This document shows positions 24,924-34,206 of a DNA stretch of 64,000 nt, one piece after another; position 1 is the stretch's first letter, and each line of letters opens with the position of its first letter. The stretch spans positions 46,571 through 110,570 of the forward strand of contig JAEWAQ010000065.1 in NCBI GenBank assembly GCA_023391635.1, read 5' to 3'. The position numbers and the translations under genes are program-made. The notes beneath the pieces are model-generated. The model saw only the letters and a program-made list of their open reading frames with translations, did not search any database and was not told the DNA's origin. This DNA comes from Bacillota bacterium. Its GTDB lineage: Bacteria > Bacillota > Bacilli > Paenibacillales > Paenibacillaceae.

Positions 24924-26381
24924 CTATGCCGTTACGTTGAGCGAACTGCCGAAGCCGATCTCCCGTAAATAAGCGGTTCTTTCCAATTCCAGCTCAAACT
25001 CGGCGATATCGTCATACGATTGTCCCGAACGGCGATTGCCGTTCCGGCTATCCGGATTGTCCGTGCCTTGCTGCCGATGCTGCTGTTGGAAGAAAGAAGC
25101 AGCGCTTGCGGAAGATTGCTGAACGACTTCAACCTTCTCCACTTGCAAGCCTTGCCCTTGCAGCGCCGTACGCAATTGCGACATCTGGGCTTCCAGCAAG
25201 TCGCGAGCAGCCCCGTTCTCCGTCATGAACTTTGCCGTAAGCAAGCCGTTCTGGATGACGATCTTGATGTCGACTTGTCCAAGATGTTCCGGGTGCAGCG
25301 AAATCCTCGCTTCCGAAGTGCCGTTGCCTTGCGTCAGCACGAACTGTTTGACGAGGAATTTGCCCATCTGTTCTGCGAATTGCTGTACGGGAACTTGCGC
25401 GGCTGCAGGCGCATTCGCTTGCCCGCTGGCCGGCAGGATAGCCGCATCGCCCTTCAGCATCGTCCATACCGGAACGGCGCTGTTCGGGCTGCCCGCTTCG
25501 GCCGATTCTGCCGTTAAGCCGACTTGCGCGCTTGCCGCTTGCCCGGCGTCCGAAACCGCATTCGTCTGGAACGCCCACATCGAATTGCGCATTGGCAGCG
25601 TCGCGTGACGGACGACGGAATGAACCTTCGCGCCTTCCGTTGCTTGTCCATGCTCCGAACCCCTGTTATTCGACAGGTTCGATGCGTTGCTGCCGCCGAC
25701 CAACGTACGCGTCCCTTCCTGATCTCCGCCCTTCACGGCATTCGAAGCCGCCTGCTGGCCCTCGTTAAATTGCCGCAAATCTCGCAGTGCATGTCGCAGC
25801 GACTCCGTTAGCGCCGTCTGCTGAATCGGGAGCGTCTCGCCTTGCACGAGCCGATCGGTCAACTGCTGCACCGATTGACGCAGCGCTTGTATGATCGTCT
25901 GCATGGCATTCGGAGTTTGCTGCTGCGGCAGGCCGGCATTGCCTTCGTTCGCGGCGGGAATTCCCGTCATGCCAGGACCGAAGTCCGTCCTCTGCTGCAT
26001 GAAAGTGCCGGGTGTCAAAAGCAAGTTCTGGAACAAGAGCAGCATGGCCGCCAGCTGTTCCTGCAATTCGGCAGGCCATTCCGCGTCCGTGTCGAGCTTG
26101 CCAAGCTGTTCGTTCAGCCCTTTCAACAAGTCCAGCAATTCGGCCGATCCGGATTCGCCGGTCGTCTGCCCGAGCAAGCCCGTCAAGCCCAGCAATCCGA
26201 CAGGCAGTCCTTGCGAAGGTGTCTGCGTTGTTCCGGTTGCGGCGCCGCCGATCACCTGAACGAGCATGCCCGCGAATCCGCCAGCCGAACCATTCGCTGC
26301 CGGAGAGCCGGACGTGGAGCCCGCAGGGCCTCCGCCAACGCCTGTCGATGCCGCGCTTGGTACTATACCGTATGCATTCAT
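24924..26381 (-). CDS. fliK: Flagellar hook-length control protein FliK
   Basis: FliK is the secreted ruler that ends hook growth by triggering FlhB. The 485-residue protein has a low-complexity Gly/Ala/Gln/Thr-rich N-terminal half. A compact C-terminal domain follows at about residues 345-435 with ISLHPEHLGQVDIKIVIQNG and LRTALQGQGLQVEKVEV, the FlhB-binding fold. The last 50 residues are Gln/Asn/Arg-rich. A consensus AAAGGAGGTG precedes the ATG. It lies before flgD and after a MotE-like gene. A second FliK-like protein (ylqG) is encoded at 47053-48912. Confidence 0.93.
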   Translation of the reverse strand: MNAYGIVPSAASTGVGGGPAGSTSGSPAANGSAGGFAGMLVQVIGGAATGTTQTPSQGLPVGLLGLTGLLGQTTGESGSAELLDLLKGLNEQLGKLDTDAEWPAELQEQLAAMLLLFQNLLLTPGTFMQQRTDFGPGMTGIPAANEGNAGLPQQQTPNAMQTIIQALRQSVQQLTDRLVQGETLPIQQTALTESLRHALRDLRQFNEGQQAASNAVKGGDQEGTRTLVGGSNASNLSNNRGSEHGQATEGAKVHSVVRHATLPMRNSMWAFQTNAVSDAGQAASAQVGLTAESAEAGSPNSAVPVWTMLKGDAAILPASGQANAPAAAQVPVQQFAEQMGKFLVKQFVLTQGNGTSEARISLHPEHLGQVDIKIVIQNGLLTAKFMTENGAARDLLEAQMSQLRTALQGQGLQVEKVEVVQQSSASAASFFQQQHRQQGTDNPDSRNGNRRSGQSYDDIAEFELELERTAYLREIGFGSSLNVTA

Positions 26382-26435
26382 TTGTTTTCACCTCCTTTCA
26401 AGCAGGCTTCGGATCCCAACCGCTTCTTGCATTCC

Positions 26436-27344
26436 CTACGAAGCGGCAGGCATCAGCTTGGCCACGAGTTCGGCCGTCTTCTTGCTGTCTTCAGTCGACA
26501 TGGCGGCGAGCACTTGCGATCTCGGACTGTCATCCAGCGCGCCCAAGATCAGCAGCGTCTTGGTCTGATTGTTTGTCGCCATCTGCAACAGAAGCTTCGC
26601 GGCATCCGCCGCTTTCATCGACGAGAACGTATTCTTCAATTCCTGTACGTCCAGGCTCGAATCGTTCGCTATGGCAAGCGCCTCAAGCTCTTTCACGCGC
26701 GATTGCAGCGCCGCGATTTGCTCGTCCTTCACGCTGTCCGAATCTTTCATCTGAAGCGTCACGGCAGCGGCTATGCGAGGCGTCATCTTCTCCATGATCC
26801 GGGTCCGTTCTGTCTCCGTCATCGCGCCGAGCAGCAAAGCCGCTTCTTCTGTCGTCATATTTTCGAGGATTGGAGCAGCCTTGCCCGGCGTCATCTTGGC
26901 GTATACGGTTGATAACGACTTGATCCGCTCGGTATAGGCTTCAGAGGTGATCGCCTGCTGCTGACGATCCAGATTCAACTGATCCAGCTGCGCCTTCAGT
27001 TCTTCAATCTGTGTCTGCTGATCGGTCGTCTCCTGCGTCGCTTGCTTGAGCGAGGCTTCCCGGTCCGCCAATAGCGCGTTCAATTGTTCGATCTTCGCTT
27101 TGGCATTGGCGACGGTAATCTCTTCCTCGCTGCTGACGGCAGGCGGCGATGACGCCGGCTCGGGCAGCACGGATTTCAATACAGGCACCTGATTGCCGAT
27201 TTCCAGCGCCTTGTTGCGCCAGTCCGGATTGAACAGGAGCAGCAGCATGCCAAGCAAAGCTGCGGTGAACAGAATCGGCGTCAAGAAGAAGAGAAACCGT
27301 TCGAACCCGCTGTACCCGCTTTTTTCCAGATTGGCATCGGCCAT
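26436..27344 (-). CDS. MotE/YlxF-like flagellar membrane protein
   Basis: This 302-residue protein has one membrane helix at about residues 17-39 (FLFFLTPILFTAALLGMLLLLF). A long coiled coil follows (about 75-150, with IEQLNALLADREASLKQ). The C-terminal part resembles the MgtE intracellular N domain, with AKMTPGKAAPILENMTTEEAALLLGAM and a later ALDDSPRSQVLAAM. In B. subtilis ylxF has this position between fliJ and fliK. MotE-type proteins chaperone stator or export components, but the exact role here is not known. The ATG at 27344 follows GGGAGGG. Confidence 0.86.
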   Translation of the reverse strand: MADANLEKSGYSGFERFLFFLTPILFTAALLGMLLLLFNPDWRNKALEIGNQVPVLKSVLPEPASSPPAVSSEEEITVANAKAKIEQLNALLADREASLKQATQETTDQQTQIEELKAQLDQLNLDRQQQAITSEAYTERIKSLSTVYAKMTPGKAAPILENMTTEEAALLLGAMTETERTRIMEKMTPRIAAAVTLQMKDSDSVKDEQIAALQSRVKELEALAIANDSSLDVQELKNTFSSMKAADAAKLLLQMATNNQTKTLLILGALDDSPRSQVLAAMSTEDSKKTAELVAKLMPAAS

Positions 27345-27384
27345 GTTCAACCCTCCCTTCCATGTGATGCCTGATCGCGGTCAA

Positions 27385-27828
27385 TCAAGTACGACCCGCC
27401 GCAAACCGAACCATGGCGATTTCATCCAGCTCGTTTTGCTGCTTCTTCAACCAGTCGTACTTGAACGCCTCGAGCGCCTTCTCTCTGGTGTTCAGCCATA
27501 CTTTCTCGTCCACGGATTTCTCCACCAACCCGTTTCGCTTGATCCTCACTTGCGCTTCCGCGGTTTCCACGCGCTGCCCCTGGCGCTGTATGCGTCCATC
27601 CAGAACGTCCAAATAATGCTGAATGGAGGCCAGTTCCGCCAACGTCACCCTTACGGATGCCGTCCGGATGAGCTGCGCTTCGACTGCTTCGCGTTCGGCG
27701 AGCAGCGCGCCCAAGGCTTCCTCTTCTTGCCTCAATCGGCCAAGCGCAGCCGCATAGGCCCACTCCGCCATCGACTTCTCGCTGCTCTTCAGATCGACGA
27801 TTTTCTGCAACGGATACCGAAACCGCAT
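27385..27828 (-). CDS. fliJ: Flagellar export chaperone/stalk protein FliJ
   Basis: FliJ is the coiled-coil rotor of the FliI/FliH ATPase complex and links it to FlhA. The 147-residue protein starts RFRYPLQKIVDLKSSEKS and is almost entirely alpha-helical, with heptad repeats of Leu, Glu and Arg throughout. The length matches B. subtilis FliJ. It begins 12 bases after the fliI stop and precedes the MotE-like gene. Confidence 0.93.
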   Translation of the reverse strand: MRFRYPLQKIVDLKSSEKSMAEWAYAAALGRLRQEEEALGALLAEREAVEAQLIRTASVRVTLAELASIQHYLDVLDGRIQRQGQRVETAEAQVRIKRNGLVEKSVDEKVWLNTREKALEAFKYDWLKKQQNELDEIAMVRFAAGRT

Positions 27829-27840
27829 GGACTGTCAGCC

Positions 27841-29160
27841 TCATCTCTTGAAAAAATCGATGATCAATCGTTCTGTCGCCTCCGCGAAGGTTACCTTCTC
27901 GTCCGTTCGCTGCCGGGCGTATGTATGGATCAAATCGATGAATTGAATCGATTTGTCGATTTCTGCGTTGGAGCCTTTCTGATAGGCGCCGATCTTGATC
28001 AAATCTTCCGAATCCCGATAGATGGAGAGCAGTCGTTTCAACTGTTCGGCCGCGCTTCGCTGCTCTTCCGACACGATGTCGTTCATGACCCGGCTGACGC
28101 TGGCCAGCACGTCGATCGCGGGAAAATGGCCCTTGTTCGCCAAGCTTCGGTGGAGCACGATATGACCGTCCAGAATGCCGCGCACCGCATCGGCAATCGG
28201 TTCGTTCATGTCGTCGCCGTCTACCAACACCGTATAGAAAGCGGTAATGGATCCCGTCGGCCCGGTTCCCGCACGCTCCAGCAACTTGGGCAGCGCCGCG
28301 AACACGGATGGCGTATAGCCGCGCGTCGCCGGAGGTTCCCCGATCGCTAAGCCGACCTCCCGCATCGCCATCGCATACCGAGTGACGGAATCCATCATCA
28401 GCATGACATTCAGCCCGCGGTCGCGGAAGTATTCGGCGATCGCCGTGGCAATCATGGCGCCTTTGATGCGGATCAGCGCCGGCTGGTCCGACGTGGCGAC
28501 GACGACGACGGAACGGGCGAGCCCCTCCGGTCCCAAATCCTTCTCGATGAATTCGAGCACTTCGCGTCCCCGCTCGCCGATCAGTGCGATGACGTTCACG
28601 TCTGCCGCCGTATTGCGGGCGACCATGCCGAGCAAGGTGCTCTTGCCGACGCCCGACCCGGCGAAGATGCCGACCCGCTGGCCCTGACCGACGGTCAGCA
28701 GCCCGTCGATGGCGCGGACCCCGGTGCCGAGCGGCTCCGTAACGCGAGGACGGCTCAGCGGATTGCCCGGCGATCGGTGAGTCGAATAGAGCGGCATCCG
28801 CACCGGCAGCTTCGATCCGTCCAGCGGACGACCCAACCCGTCAAGCACTTTGCCCAGCAGCTCCGATCCGACTTGTACCGACAGCGGACGTCCCGTCGCC
28901 ACGACATCGCAGCCCGGTCCGATCGCATGCAGTTCGCCGAGCGGCATGAGCAACAGCCTATTATCGCGGAATCCGACGACTTCAGCTTGTACCGGCGAAC
29001 CGCCCTTGATCGGATGGATGACACACACTTCGCCGACGCTGGCATCGGGCCCTTCGGATTCCACCGTTAAGCCGATGACCTGCATCACTTTGCCGTTCAC
29101 CCGAATCGGGTCCAGGTGCTTCAGCGCCTCTTCGTATCTTGTCATGTCAAGAAGCGTCAT
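27841..29160 (-). CDS. fliI: Flagellum-specific ATPase FliI
   Basis: FliI is the hexameric ATPase of the flagellar export apparatus. The 439-residue product has the F1-type fold. Walker A is GSGVGKSTLLGMVAR and Walker B is LNVMLMMDSVTRYAMA. The signature PSVFAALPKLLERAG and the ALIGERGREVLEFIE motif are also visible. The ATG at 29160 follows GAGGGG by seven bases and lies 14 bases inside fliH. Longer in-frame readings into fliH are rejected. It is followed by fliJ. Confidence 0.97.
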   Translation of the reverse strand: MTLLDMTRYEEALKHLDPIRVNGKVMQVIGLTVESEGPDASVGEVCVIHPIKGGSPVQAEVVGFRDNRLLLMPLGELHAIGPGCDVVATGRPLSVQVGSELLGKVLDGLGRPLDGSKLPVRMPLYSTHRSPGNPLSRPRVTEPLGTGVRAIDGLLTVGQGQRVGIFAGSGVGKSTLLGMVARNTAADVNVIALIGERGREVLEFIEKDLGPEGLARSVVVVATSDQPALIRIKGAMIATAIAEYFRDRGLNVMLMMDSVTRYAMAMREVGLAIGEPPATRGYTPSVFAALPKLLERAGTGPTGSITAFYTVLVDGDDMNEPIADAVRGILDGHIVLHRSLANKGHFPAIDVLASVSRVMNDIVSEEQRSAAEQLKRLLSIYRDSEDLIKIGAYQKGSNAEIDKSIQFIDLIHTYARQRTDEKVTFAEATERLIIDFFKR

Positions 29161-29989
29161 CGGCATTCCCCTCTTCCGCAACATGAGCCGCGATGCGAAG
29201 CAGCTCCTCGCGAACAGCGGCGAGCTGCGTATCGATCCTCGCATCGGTGCTTCCGAACGAGGATCGAACGATGCAGCCGCCCGGCTCTACCGTCGCATCG
29301 GGCACGATCTGCAATTCCGCCTGCGCATCCAGCGACAGCGACAATTCGTCCTTCGCAGCCTGCACGAATTCGAACTGCGCGGGCGCCACGCATAGCGTGA
29401 TGACGCCTTGCTCCCTACGGCGGGATAGCGCCTGCGCGAACAGCTTCATGCTGCGCTCCGGCGCTTCCGCAAGGTGTTCTGACAGCAACTTGCCGGCAAT
29501 CGCGCAGCTGAGTTCTACGACGAAGGTCTCAGCTTCCGCGATGATGCTTTCCTTCGCGGAGTGCGCTTGTTCCAGCAATCGGCGCGCTTCCTGCATACGG
29601 GTTTCCCATGCGCTTATCGCCTCTTCTTCCCCCCGCTGCAAGCCGGCTTGATAGCCCTCGTCATACCCGCGTTCTCCGGCATCCCGGGCGGCTTGTTCGT
29701 CTTCGACGCGACGGGTTTGCCACCAAGCCTCGATCTCTTGCTCGGCTGCGGACCGCAGTCCGGCAACGTTGTCCTGGGCCTCGCGTATCAGGTCTTGCGC
29801 AGTACGTTCGGCATCTTGCAGGATGCGTTCTTTCCAGTCTCTTGTTTCGACATCGAGCTCGTCATTTCCTTCGACTTGCTCGCCGACATTTAAAGTATTT
29901 TGCGGAATCGGGACAGAACGTCGGATCAGCTCCAGGCGCTTCAAGTCATCCAGGGATACGACTCGACCGGATTTGATCAGATTAGACAA
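29147..29989 (-). CDS. fliH: Flagellar ATPase regulator FliH
   Basis: FliH is the peripheral stalk that binds FliI and holds it to the C-ring. The 280-residue protein has an N-terminal coiled-coil region rich in Glu/Ala/Gln (about residues 55-135, LQDAERTAQDLIREAQDN). The C-terminal region resembles the F1 delta subunit (about 160-270, VVELSCAIAGKLLSEHLAEAPE). The start is a TTG at 29989 preceded by GGAGGAG and overlaps fliG by eight bases. It overlaps fliI by 14 bases. Confidence 0.93.
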   Translation of the reverse strand: MSNLIKSGRVVSLDDLKRLELIRRSVPIPQNTLNVGEQVEGNDELDVETRDWKERILQDAERTAQDLIREAQDNVAGLRSAAEQEIEAWWQTRRVEDEQAARDAGERGYDEGYQAGLQRGEEEAISAWETRMQEARRLLEQAHSAKESIIAEAETFVVELSCAIAGKLLSEHLAEAPERSMKLFAQALSRRREQGVITLCVAPAQFEFVQAAKDELSLSLDAQAELQIVPDATVEPGGCIVRSSFGSTDARIDTQLAAVREELLRIAAHVAEEGNADDAS

Positions 29990-31001
29990 TGATATCGTCT
30001 CCTCCGCCGCGCGCGATGATGATTTCGCCCGACTCTTCCAATCTGCGAATCGTGCTTACGATGCGGGTTTGCGCTTCTTCGACATCCCGCAGCCGCACAG
30101 GTCCCATGTATTCCATCTCTTCCTTGAACGTATCGGCCATCCGCTTGGACATATTCCGGAAGATCGCTTCGCGCACTTCGTCGCTGGCCACTTTGAGCGC
30201 AAGCTGCAAGTCGGCGTTCTCGATGTCGCGGATGATCCGCTGGATGGAGCGATTGTCCAGGTTGACGATGTCCTCGAACACGAACATGCGCTTCTTGATT
30301 TCTTCCGCAAGTTCCGGGTCCTGAATTTCGAGCGAATCGAGAATCGTGCGCTCAGTCCCCCGGTCGACGCCGTTCAAAATTTGCACGATCGACTCGATGC
30401 CGCCTGCATTCGTGTAGTCCTGCGTGACGGTTGCCGACAGCTTCTGCTCCAGCACGCGTTCGACTTGCGAGATGACCTCCGGAGAGGTACTGTCCATCAG
30501 GGCAATCCGGCGCGCGACGTCGGCTTGCTTGTCCTGCGGCAAGGACGACAGCACGGCGGATGACTGCTCGGGCTGCAAATAAGAGAGAACGAGCGCGATC
30601 GTCTGCGGATTCTCGTTCTGGATGAAGTTCAGAATCTGCTGCGGCTCCGCCTTGCGGGCGAAGTCGAACGGCCGCACTTGCAGCGTCGCGGTCAACCGAT
30701 TCAAAATATCGGCCGCTTTGCTCGTGCCGAGCGCCTTCTCGAGAATCTCCTTGGCATAAGTGATACCGCCTTGCGAGATATACTCTTGGGCAACGCAGAT
30801 TTGATGAAACTCCGTGAGTATGCTTTCCTTCTCATAGCTGTCTACCTTGCGCACATTGGCGATCTCGAGCGTAAGCTGTTCGATTTCTTCATCCCGCAAT
30901 TGCTTGAACACGCTGGCGGATACATCGGGCCCGAGCGTGATGAGCAGGATGGCCGCCTTCTGCCGGCCGGATAACGGAATCGCGGATTTGGGAATCGCCA
31001 T
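29982..31001 (-). CDS. fliG: Flagellar motor switch protein FliG
   Basis: FliG transmits stator force to the MS ring. The 339-residue protein starts AIPKSAIPLSGRQKAAILLITLGPDVSA. It contains the EHPQTIA-type motif as NENPQTIALVLSYLQPEQS. The C-terminal domain has MFVFEDIVNLDNRSIQRIIRDIE with the charged helix for stator contact. The ATG at 31001 follows GAGGTG by nine bases; an upstream GTG is a weaker possibility. It lies 14 bases after fliF and overlaps fliH. Confidence 0.96.
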   Translation of the reverse strand: MAIPKSAIPLSGRQKAAILLITLGPDVSASVFKQLRDEEIEQLTLEIANVRKVDSYEKESILTEFHQICVAQEYISQGGITYAKEILEKALGTSKAADILNRLTATLQVRPFDFARKAEPQQILNFIQNENPQTIALVLSYLQPEQSSAVLSSLPQDKQADVARRIALMDSTSPEVISQVERVLEQKLSATVTQDYTNAGGIESIVQILNGVDRGTERTILDSLEIQDPELAEEIKKRMFVFEDIVNLDNRSIQRIIRDIENADLQLALKVASDEVREAIFRNMSKRMADTFKEEMEYMGPVRLRDVEEAQTRIVSTIRRLEESGEIIIARGGGDDIIV

Positions 31002-31015
31002 TTGCACTGCCACCT

Positions 31016-32590
31016 CTATTCATCCACCAGCCAAGTCCGGAGAAGATTGACGAACTCTTCCGGTTTGCGTTTGGCCAGATTTTCAAGCTGCTTGCGAATT
31101 TGGCTTTCGCTGGACACGTTGTCGATATCGATCGTCGGCAGCTCGACGCGCGGCGGTTCTGCCGCGAGCGCATCGGCAGCGGCCTGAGCCGCCTTGCGTC
31201 GGCGATATACCAAGTAGCCGACGCCGCCTAGCAGCGCGAGCGCAAGCACGCCGACCCCGGTCAACCCGAACGGAGAAACTGTGAAGCCGGAAGACGGAAC
31301 CGCGATCGTGTTGAACGATTGCGAGATGACCGATACGCGCTGCGCGATCGCTTCATCGCTCAATTCCTGTCCGGAATCCGCCAGCAGCGCGCGTACGTGG
31401 CTCACCAGCACTTGCTGAATCTGTGTCGCGCGTTCCGGCGTCATGACGGCCGAGTCGATGCCGACGCTTATCGACACGTCTTTCACTTTGTATGGCGCCG
31501 ACGTAATGAGATCTTTCACGCGACTCGGCTCGTAATTAATAATATCGTGCGTTCTTTCCGATGTATTACTTGAGGCGTTCGCGCCGCCCGGATAGTTGGC
31601 GATATCGGTGGAGCCGGTGCCGGCTACGCCGCCCGTCTCGCCGCCGGTTCCGGTGGCGGACTCGCTTGTATGTTCTTCGCTGATCATGATGCCGTTGTTG
31701 TTGTTGCCCGGCAGCGGCACGACATTGTTCGCTTCCGTCGTCTTCTTGTCGAAATTGAGCGAAGACATGACGCTGATGACCATGTTGTCCATACCAACGA
31801 TCGGGCCGAGGAATTGCTGAATATTTTTCTTGACTTCGTTTTCGAATTTGTGCGTCGTCTCGAACAGGTCGAGCGCGAGTCCGCCCGAGTCGCCCGAACC
31901 GCCGAGCGCTGCCGAAGGTTCCAGATCGCCGGCTGACGTGCTTGCGATCGTGATATCTTCAACCGACAAGTTCGGAACCGCCGTTTTGACCAGCTTGAAG
32001 TAGCTGTCGATCTCTTCCTGCTTCGGACGAAACCCCGGCTTGAATGTCAGTACGACCGATGCCGTCGCTTTTTCTTTATCCGATTCGCTTACGAATACCG
32101 TTTCCTGCGGGAGATTGATGAGCACTTTCGCGTTCTGGACGCCCTGCTTGCGAAGCAGCAGCTGCTGAACTTCGCCGTTCAACGCGTTGCGATACTTGAC
32201 TTGAAATTCTTCTTGCGTCGTTCCGATTGCGGAACTCGATTCGCCAAGCTCCTTGAATCCGATGGAGCCGTTCTGGACGAGACCTTGCGAACCCACGTCC
32301 ACGCGGGCGCGGGAAGCCACGGCGCTCGGCACGGAAATGCTTGAGCCATCCGTGCTCAGCTTGTAAGGAATCCCGCTGCCATCCAAATATTGCATAATGG
32401 AGGCGGCGTCCGAACTATCCAAATTTTGGAATGCAACCTCGTATTGTGTCCGGGTCAGCCATGCGGTCAGCAAAATAACCGTGATTAACATTAATGCTGC
32501 TGTCGTTGCGAGCACCCATTTTTGCGTCCTGCTGTACTGGTTCCAGAAGCTAGTTAATTTGTCCCGGACCTGTGCCCACTTCTCGTTCAC
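31016..32590 (-). CDS. fliF: Flagellar MS-ring protein FliF
   Basis: FliF builds the membrane MS ring that nucleates the basal body. The 524-residue product has two membrane helices, about 25-47 (WVLATTAALMLITVILLTAWL) and 435-455 (PFGLTGVGVLALALLGGVGYLVY). The RBM domains lie between them, including QLLLRKQGVQNAKVLINLPQE and ASVVLTFKPGFRPKQEEID. The C-terminal tail (AKRKPEEFVNLLRTWLVDE) binds FliG. The start is a GTG at 32590, preceded by GAGGTG. Confidence 0.96.
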   Translation of the reverse strand: MNEKWAQVRDKLTSFWNQYSRTQKWVLATTAALMLITVILLTAWLTRTQYEVAFQNLDSSDAASIMQYLDGSGIPYKLSTDGSSISVPSAVASRARVDVGSQGLVQNGSIGFKELGESSSAIGTTQEEFQVKYRNALNGEVQQLLLRKQGVQNAKVLINLPQETVFVSESDKEKATASVVLTFKPGFRPKQEEIDSYFKLVKTAVPNLSVEDITIASTSAGDLEPSAALGGSGDSGGLALDLFETTHKFENEVKKNIQQFLGPIVGMDNMVISVMSSLNFDKKTTEANNVVPLPGNNNNGIMISEEHTSESATGTGGETGGVAGTGSTDIANYPGGANASSNTSERTHDIINYEPSRVKDLITSAPYKVKDVSISVGIDSAVMTPERATQIQQVLVSHVRALLADSGQELSDEAIAQRVSVISQSFNTIAVPSSGFTVSPFGLTGVGVLALALLGGVGYLVYRRRKAAQAAADALAAEPPRVELPTIDIDNVSSESQIRKQLENLAKRKPEEFVNLLRTWLVDE

Positions 32591-32674
32591 AATTTCACCT
32601 CACCAGCGAATCAAACCGCGATTTCCTCCACGACAATTTACCGGTCCAGTCTGGCCGTTTCAATCCGAACGCGA

Positions 32675-32992
32675 TTATATTTGCATGCGCATGATTTCTT
32701 GATAAGCTTCGATCACCTTATTCCGGACTTGGGAAGTCAGGCTGAGGCTTAACTCCGCCTTGGTGGATGCGATGAGCACATCGTTGACGTCTGCTTCGCC
32801 GATCAAGAACTGATCGTTGACGCGGTGAACCTGCTGCTCCTGAGCCGCCACGCCGTCCAGCGCCGACTTTAGGAACGAGGCGAAACTTTCGGTTGCTTCC
32901 GCCGGCGTCGTCTTGGTTAGCTGCACCGTCTGGGCGGATGGAGCAAGCGAAGCGATTGGAGTTGTCGGTACAAACATCGCATTCTGAATCAT
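32675..32992 (-). CDS. fliE: Hook-basal body protein FliE
   Basis: FliE links the MS ring to the proximal rod and is the first rod subunit exported. The 105-residue protein ends with the family C-terminal region FLIGEADVNDVLIASTKAELSLSLTSQVRNKVIEAYQEIMRMQI (residue 61 onward). The ATG at 32992 is preceded by a GGCGGGG site; a GCG-context ATG 15 bases upstream is less likely. It lies between flgC and fliF, the conserved order. Confidence 0.94.
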   Translation of the reverse strand: MIQNAMFVPTTPIASLAPSAQTVQLTKTTPAEATESFASFLKSALDGVAAQEQQVHRVNDQFLIGEADVNDVLIASTKAELSLSLTSQVRNKVIEAYQEIMRMQI

Positions 32993-33037
32993 TATGTACC
33001 CCGCCATTCGAATTAAAGTTGGATTATGTAGTTAATC

Positions 33038-33481
33038 TTACCGACCGATTTCCAAAGATTTCATAAACATCGCTTTGCTCGCATTCAAGGCCGTAACGTT
33101 TGCTTCGTAAGAGCGCGAAGCCGAGATCATGTCGACCATCTCCTTGAGCATGTCCACATTCGGCATGTAGACCATGCCGTTCTCGTCGGCATCGGGATGC
33201 GTCGGATTGTACACCTGCTTAAATGGTGTCGAATCTTCGCGAATGGCCGTCACCTGTACCCCTTGCGCGCTAGTTGCGTTCAACTTGTCATCGAGCATGT
33301 TCCGAAACGTCGAGGAGGCAGGCATCATGACGACTTCCTTGCGCCGGTACGGAACGAACTTGCCGTCGACAAAACTCGCGCGAGTCGATTCTGCGTTGGC
33401 GATATTCGAGGAGATGACGTCCATCCGCAGGCGTTGCGCCGTTAGCGCCGAAGCACTGATATCGAATCCTCCCAATTTCAT
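33038..33481 (-). CDS. flgC: Proximal rod protein FlgC
   Basis: FlgC is a proximal rod component of the flagellar basal body. The 147-residue protein starts with the rod N-terminal motif GFDISASALTAQRLRMDVISSNIANAEST. It ends with the matching C-terminal helix (VDMISASRSYEANVTALNASKAM). Both ends form the coiled coil of rod-type proteins. It begins six bases after flgB and is followed by fliE. Confidence 0.95.
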   Translation of the reverse strand: MKLGGFDISASALTAQRLRMDVISSNIANAESTRASFVDGKFVPYRRKEVVMMPASSTFRNMLDDKLNATSAQGVQVTAIREDSTPFKQVYNPTHPDADENGMVYMPNVDMLKEMVDMISASRSYEANVTALNASKAMFMKSLEIGR

Positions 33482-33487
33482 CCGCGA

Positions 33488-33898
33488 TTATCTCCCTTCG
33501 ATGCCGGTGCGCATCATCTTGACCTCATGATTGATTTGCTGAACGTACAGGTTATATCTCAACTGGTTCTCGGCGACCATCGCCATCTCTTTGTCGATAT
33601 CCACATTGTTGCGATTGTTGTTGATGACGCTCAACGATTCGGTCGTCACCCTGGCTTCCGGATATACCGATGAAGTGCCAATCGGGATATGACGGGCATC
33701 CGTACGTTTGCCGGACAGCGATCTTCTGTCGCCTGACCCGATCGCTTGCGACAGCAATTCTTCGAAAGCGACATCGGATCTTTTAAAATACGGCGTATCT
33801 TGGTTCGCAATGTTGTTCGACAACACTTGGTGACGCAATGTGGCTGCATGCAGGGCGCCTTCCAATCGTCTGAACGAGGCACCGTCCAAAAGATCCAT
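33488..33898 (-). CDS. flgB: Proximal rod protein FlgB
   Basis: FlgB is a proximal rod protein and the first gene of the fla/che superoperon. The 136-residue product has the motif RHQVLSNNIANQDTPYFKRSDVAFEELL at residues 22-49. The conserved C-terminal stretch is VDIDKEMAMVAENQLRYNLYVQQINHEVKMM. A GGAAGGAAG site precedes the ATG. The region upstream (about 300 bases to codY) contains a tandem hairpin repeat and a promoter candidate, so flgB expression is likely a control point. Confidence 0.95.
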   Translation of the reverse strand: MDLLDGASFRRLEGALHAATLRHQVLSNNIANQDTPYFKRSDVAFEELLSQAIGSGDRRSLSGKRTDARHIPIGTSSVYPEARVTTESLSVINNNRNNVDIDKEMAMVAENQLRYNLYVQQINHEVKMMRTGIEGR

Positions 33899-33919
33899 GA
33901 ATATCTTCCTTCCTGACAG

Positions 33920-33981
33920 GTGAGAGTTTGCTTCGTAAACCCCTAAAGCAGTGAGAGTTTGCTCCGTAAACTCCTGATGTT
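33920..33981. repeat. Two tandem 31-bp hairpin repeats in the flgB leader
   Basis: Two copies of a 31-base unit, beginning GTGAGAGTTTGCTYCGTAAAC on the plus strand, lie back to back 22 bases upstream of flgB. Each has a short inverted repeat (GAGTTTGC/GTAAACYC). Either strand could form hairpins in the 5' leader. No other copy was seen in the window. Confidence 0.85.
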
Positions 33982-34078
33982 ATGAGAAAAAACTCAGAGG
34001 GCATCTCTCACTATTCAACATGTTTAGGCTAAATTCCTGCCCCATTCGACAACTGTTTTACGATTTCATTAAAAAAAG

Positions 34079-34107
34079 ATCATAATTTGACATGTTTAAA
34101 CCCACAA
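34079..34107 (-). promoter_or_regulatory. Candidate promoter of the fla/che operon
   Basis: On the minus strand TTGTGG and TATGAT are spaced by 17 bases, about 180 bases upstream of flgB. The -35 box is a weak match, so this is only a candidate. The motif TAAACATGT occurs in it and again about 67 bases downstream. Confidence 0.4.
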
Positions 34108-34145
34108 TCACAATCATCTCCGAGACTTAACCGCAAAACAATAAG

Positions 34146-34180
34146 AAAAAAGCACTAATCTTCGGAGAAGATCAGCGCTT
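34146..34180 (-). terminator. Intrinsic terminator after codY
   Basis: A stem of about 13 pairs (GCGCTGATCTTC/GAAGATTAGTGC with a TCC loop) is followed by six T on the minus strand. It is placed 27 bases after the codY stop and separates the codY operon from the flagellar promoter region. An A run on the other side could allow function in both directions. Confidence 0.85.
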
Positions 34181-34206
34181 TGCGTCTGTGAATAAAGTAG
34201 GTAATT

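Noticed and set aside
33984..33998. CodY box in the flgB leader
   Set aside because: The best match has about 9 of 15 consensus positions, which is not above chance.
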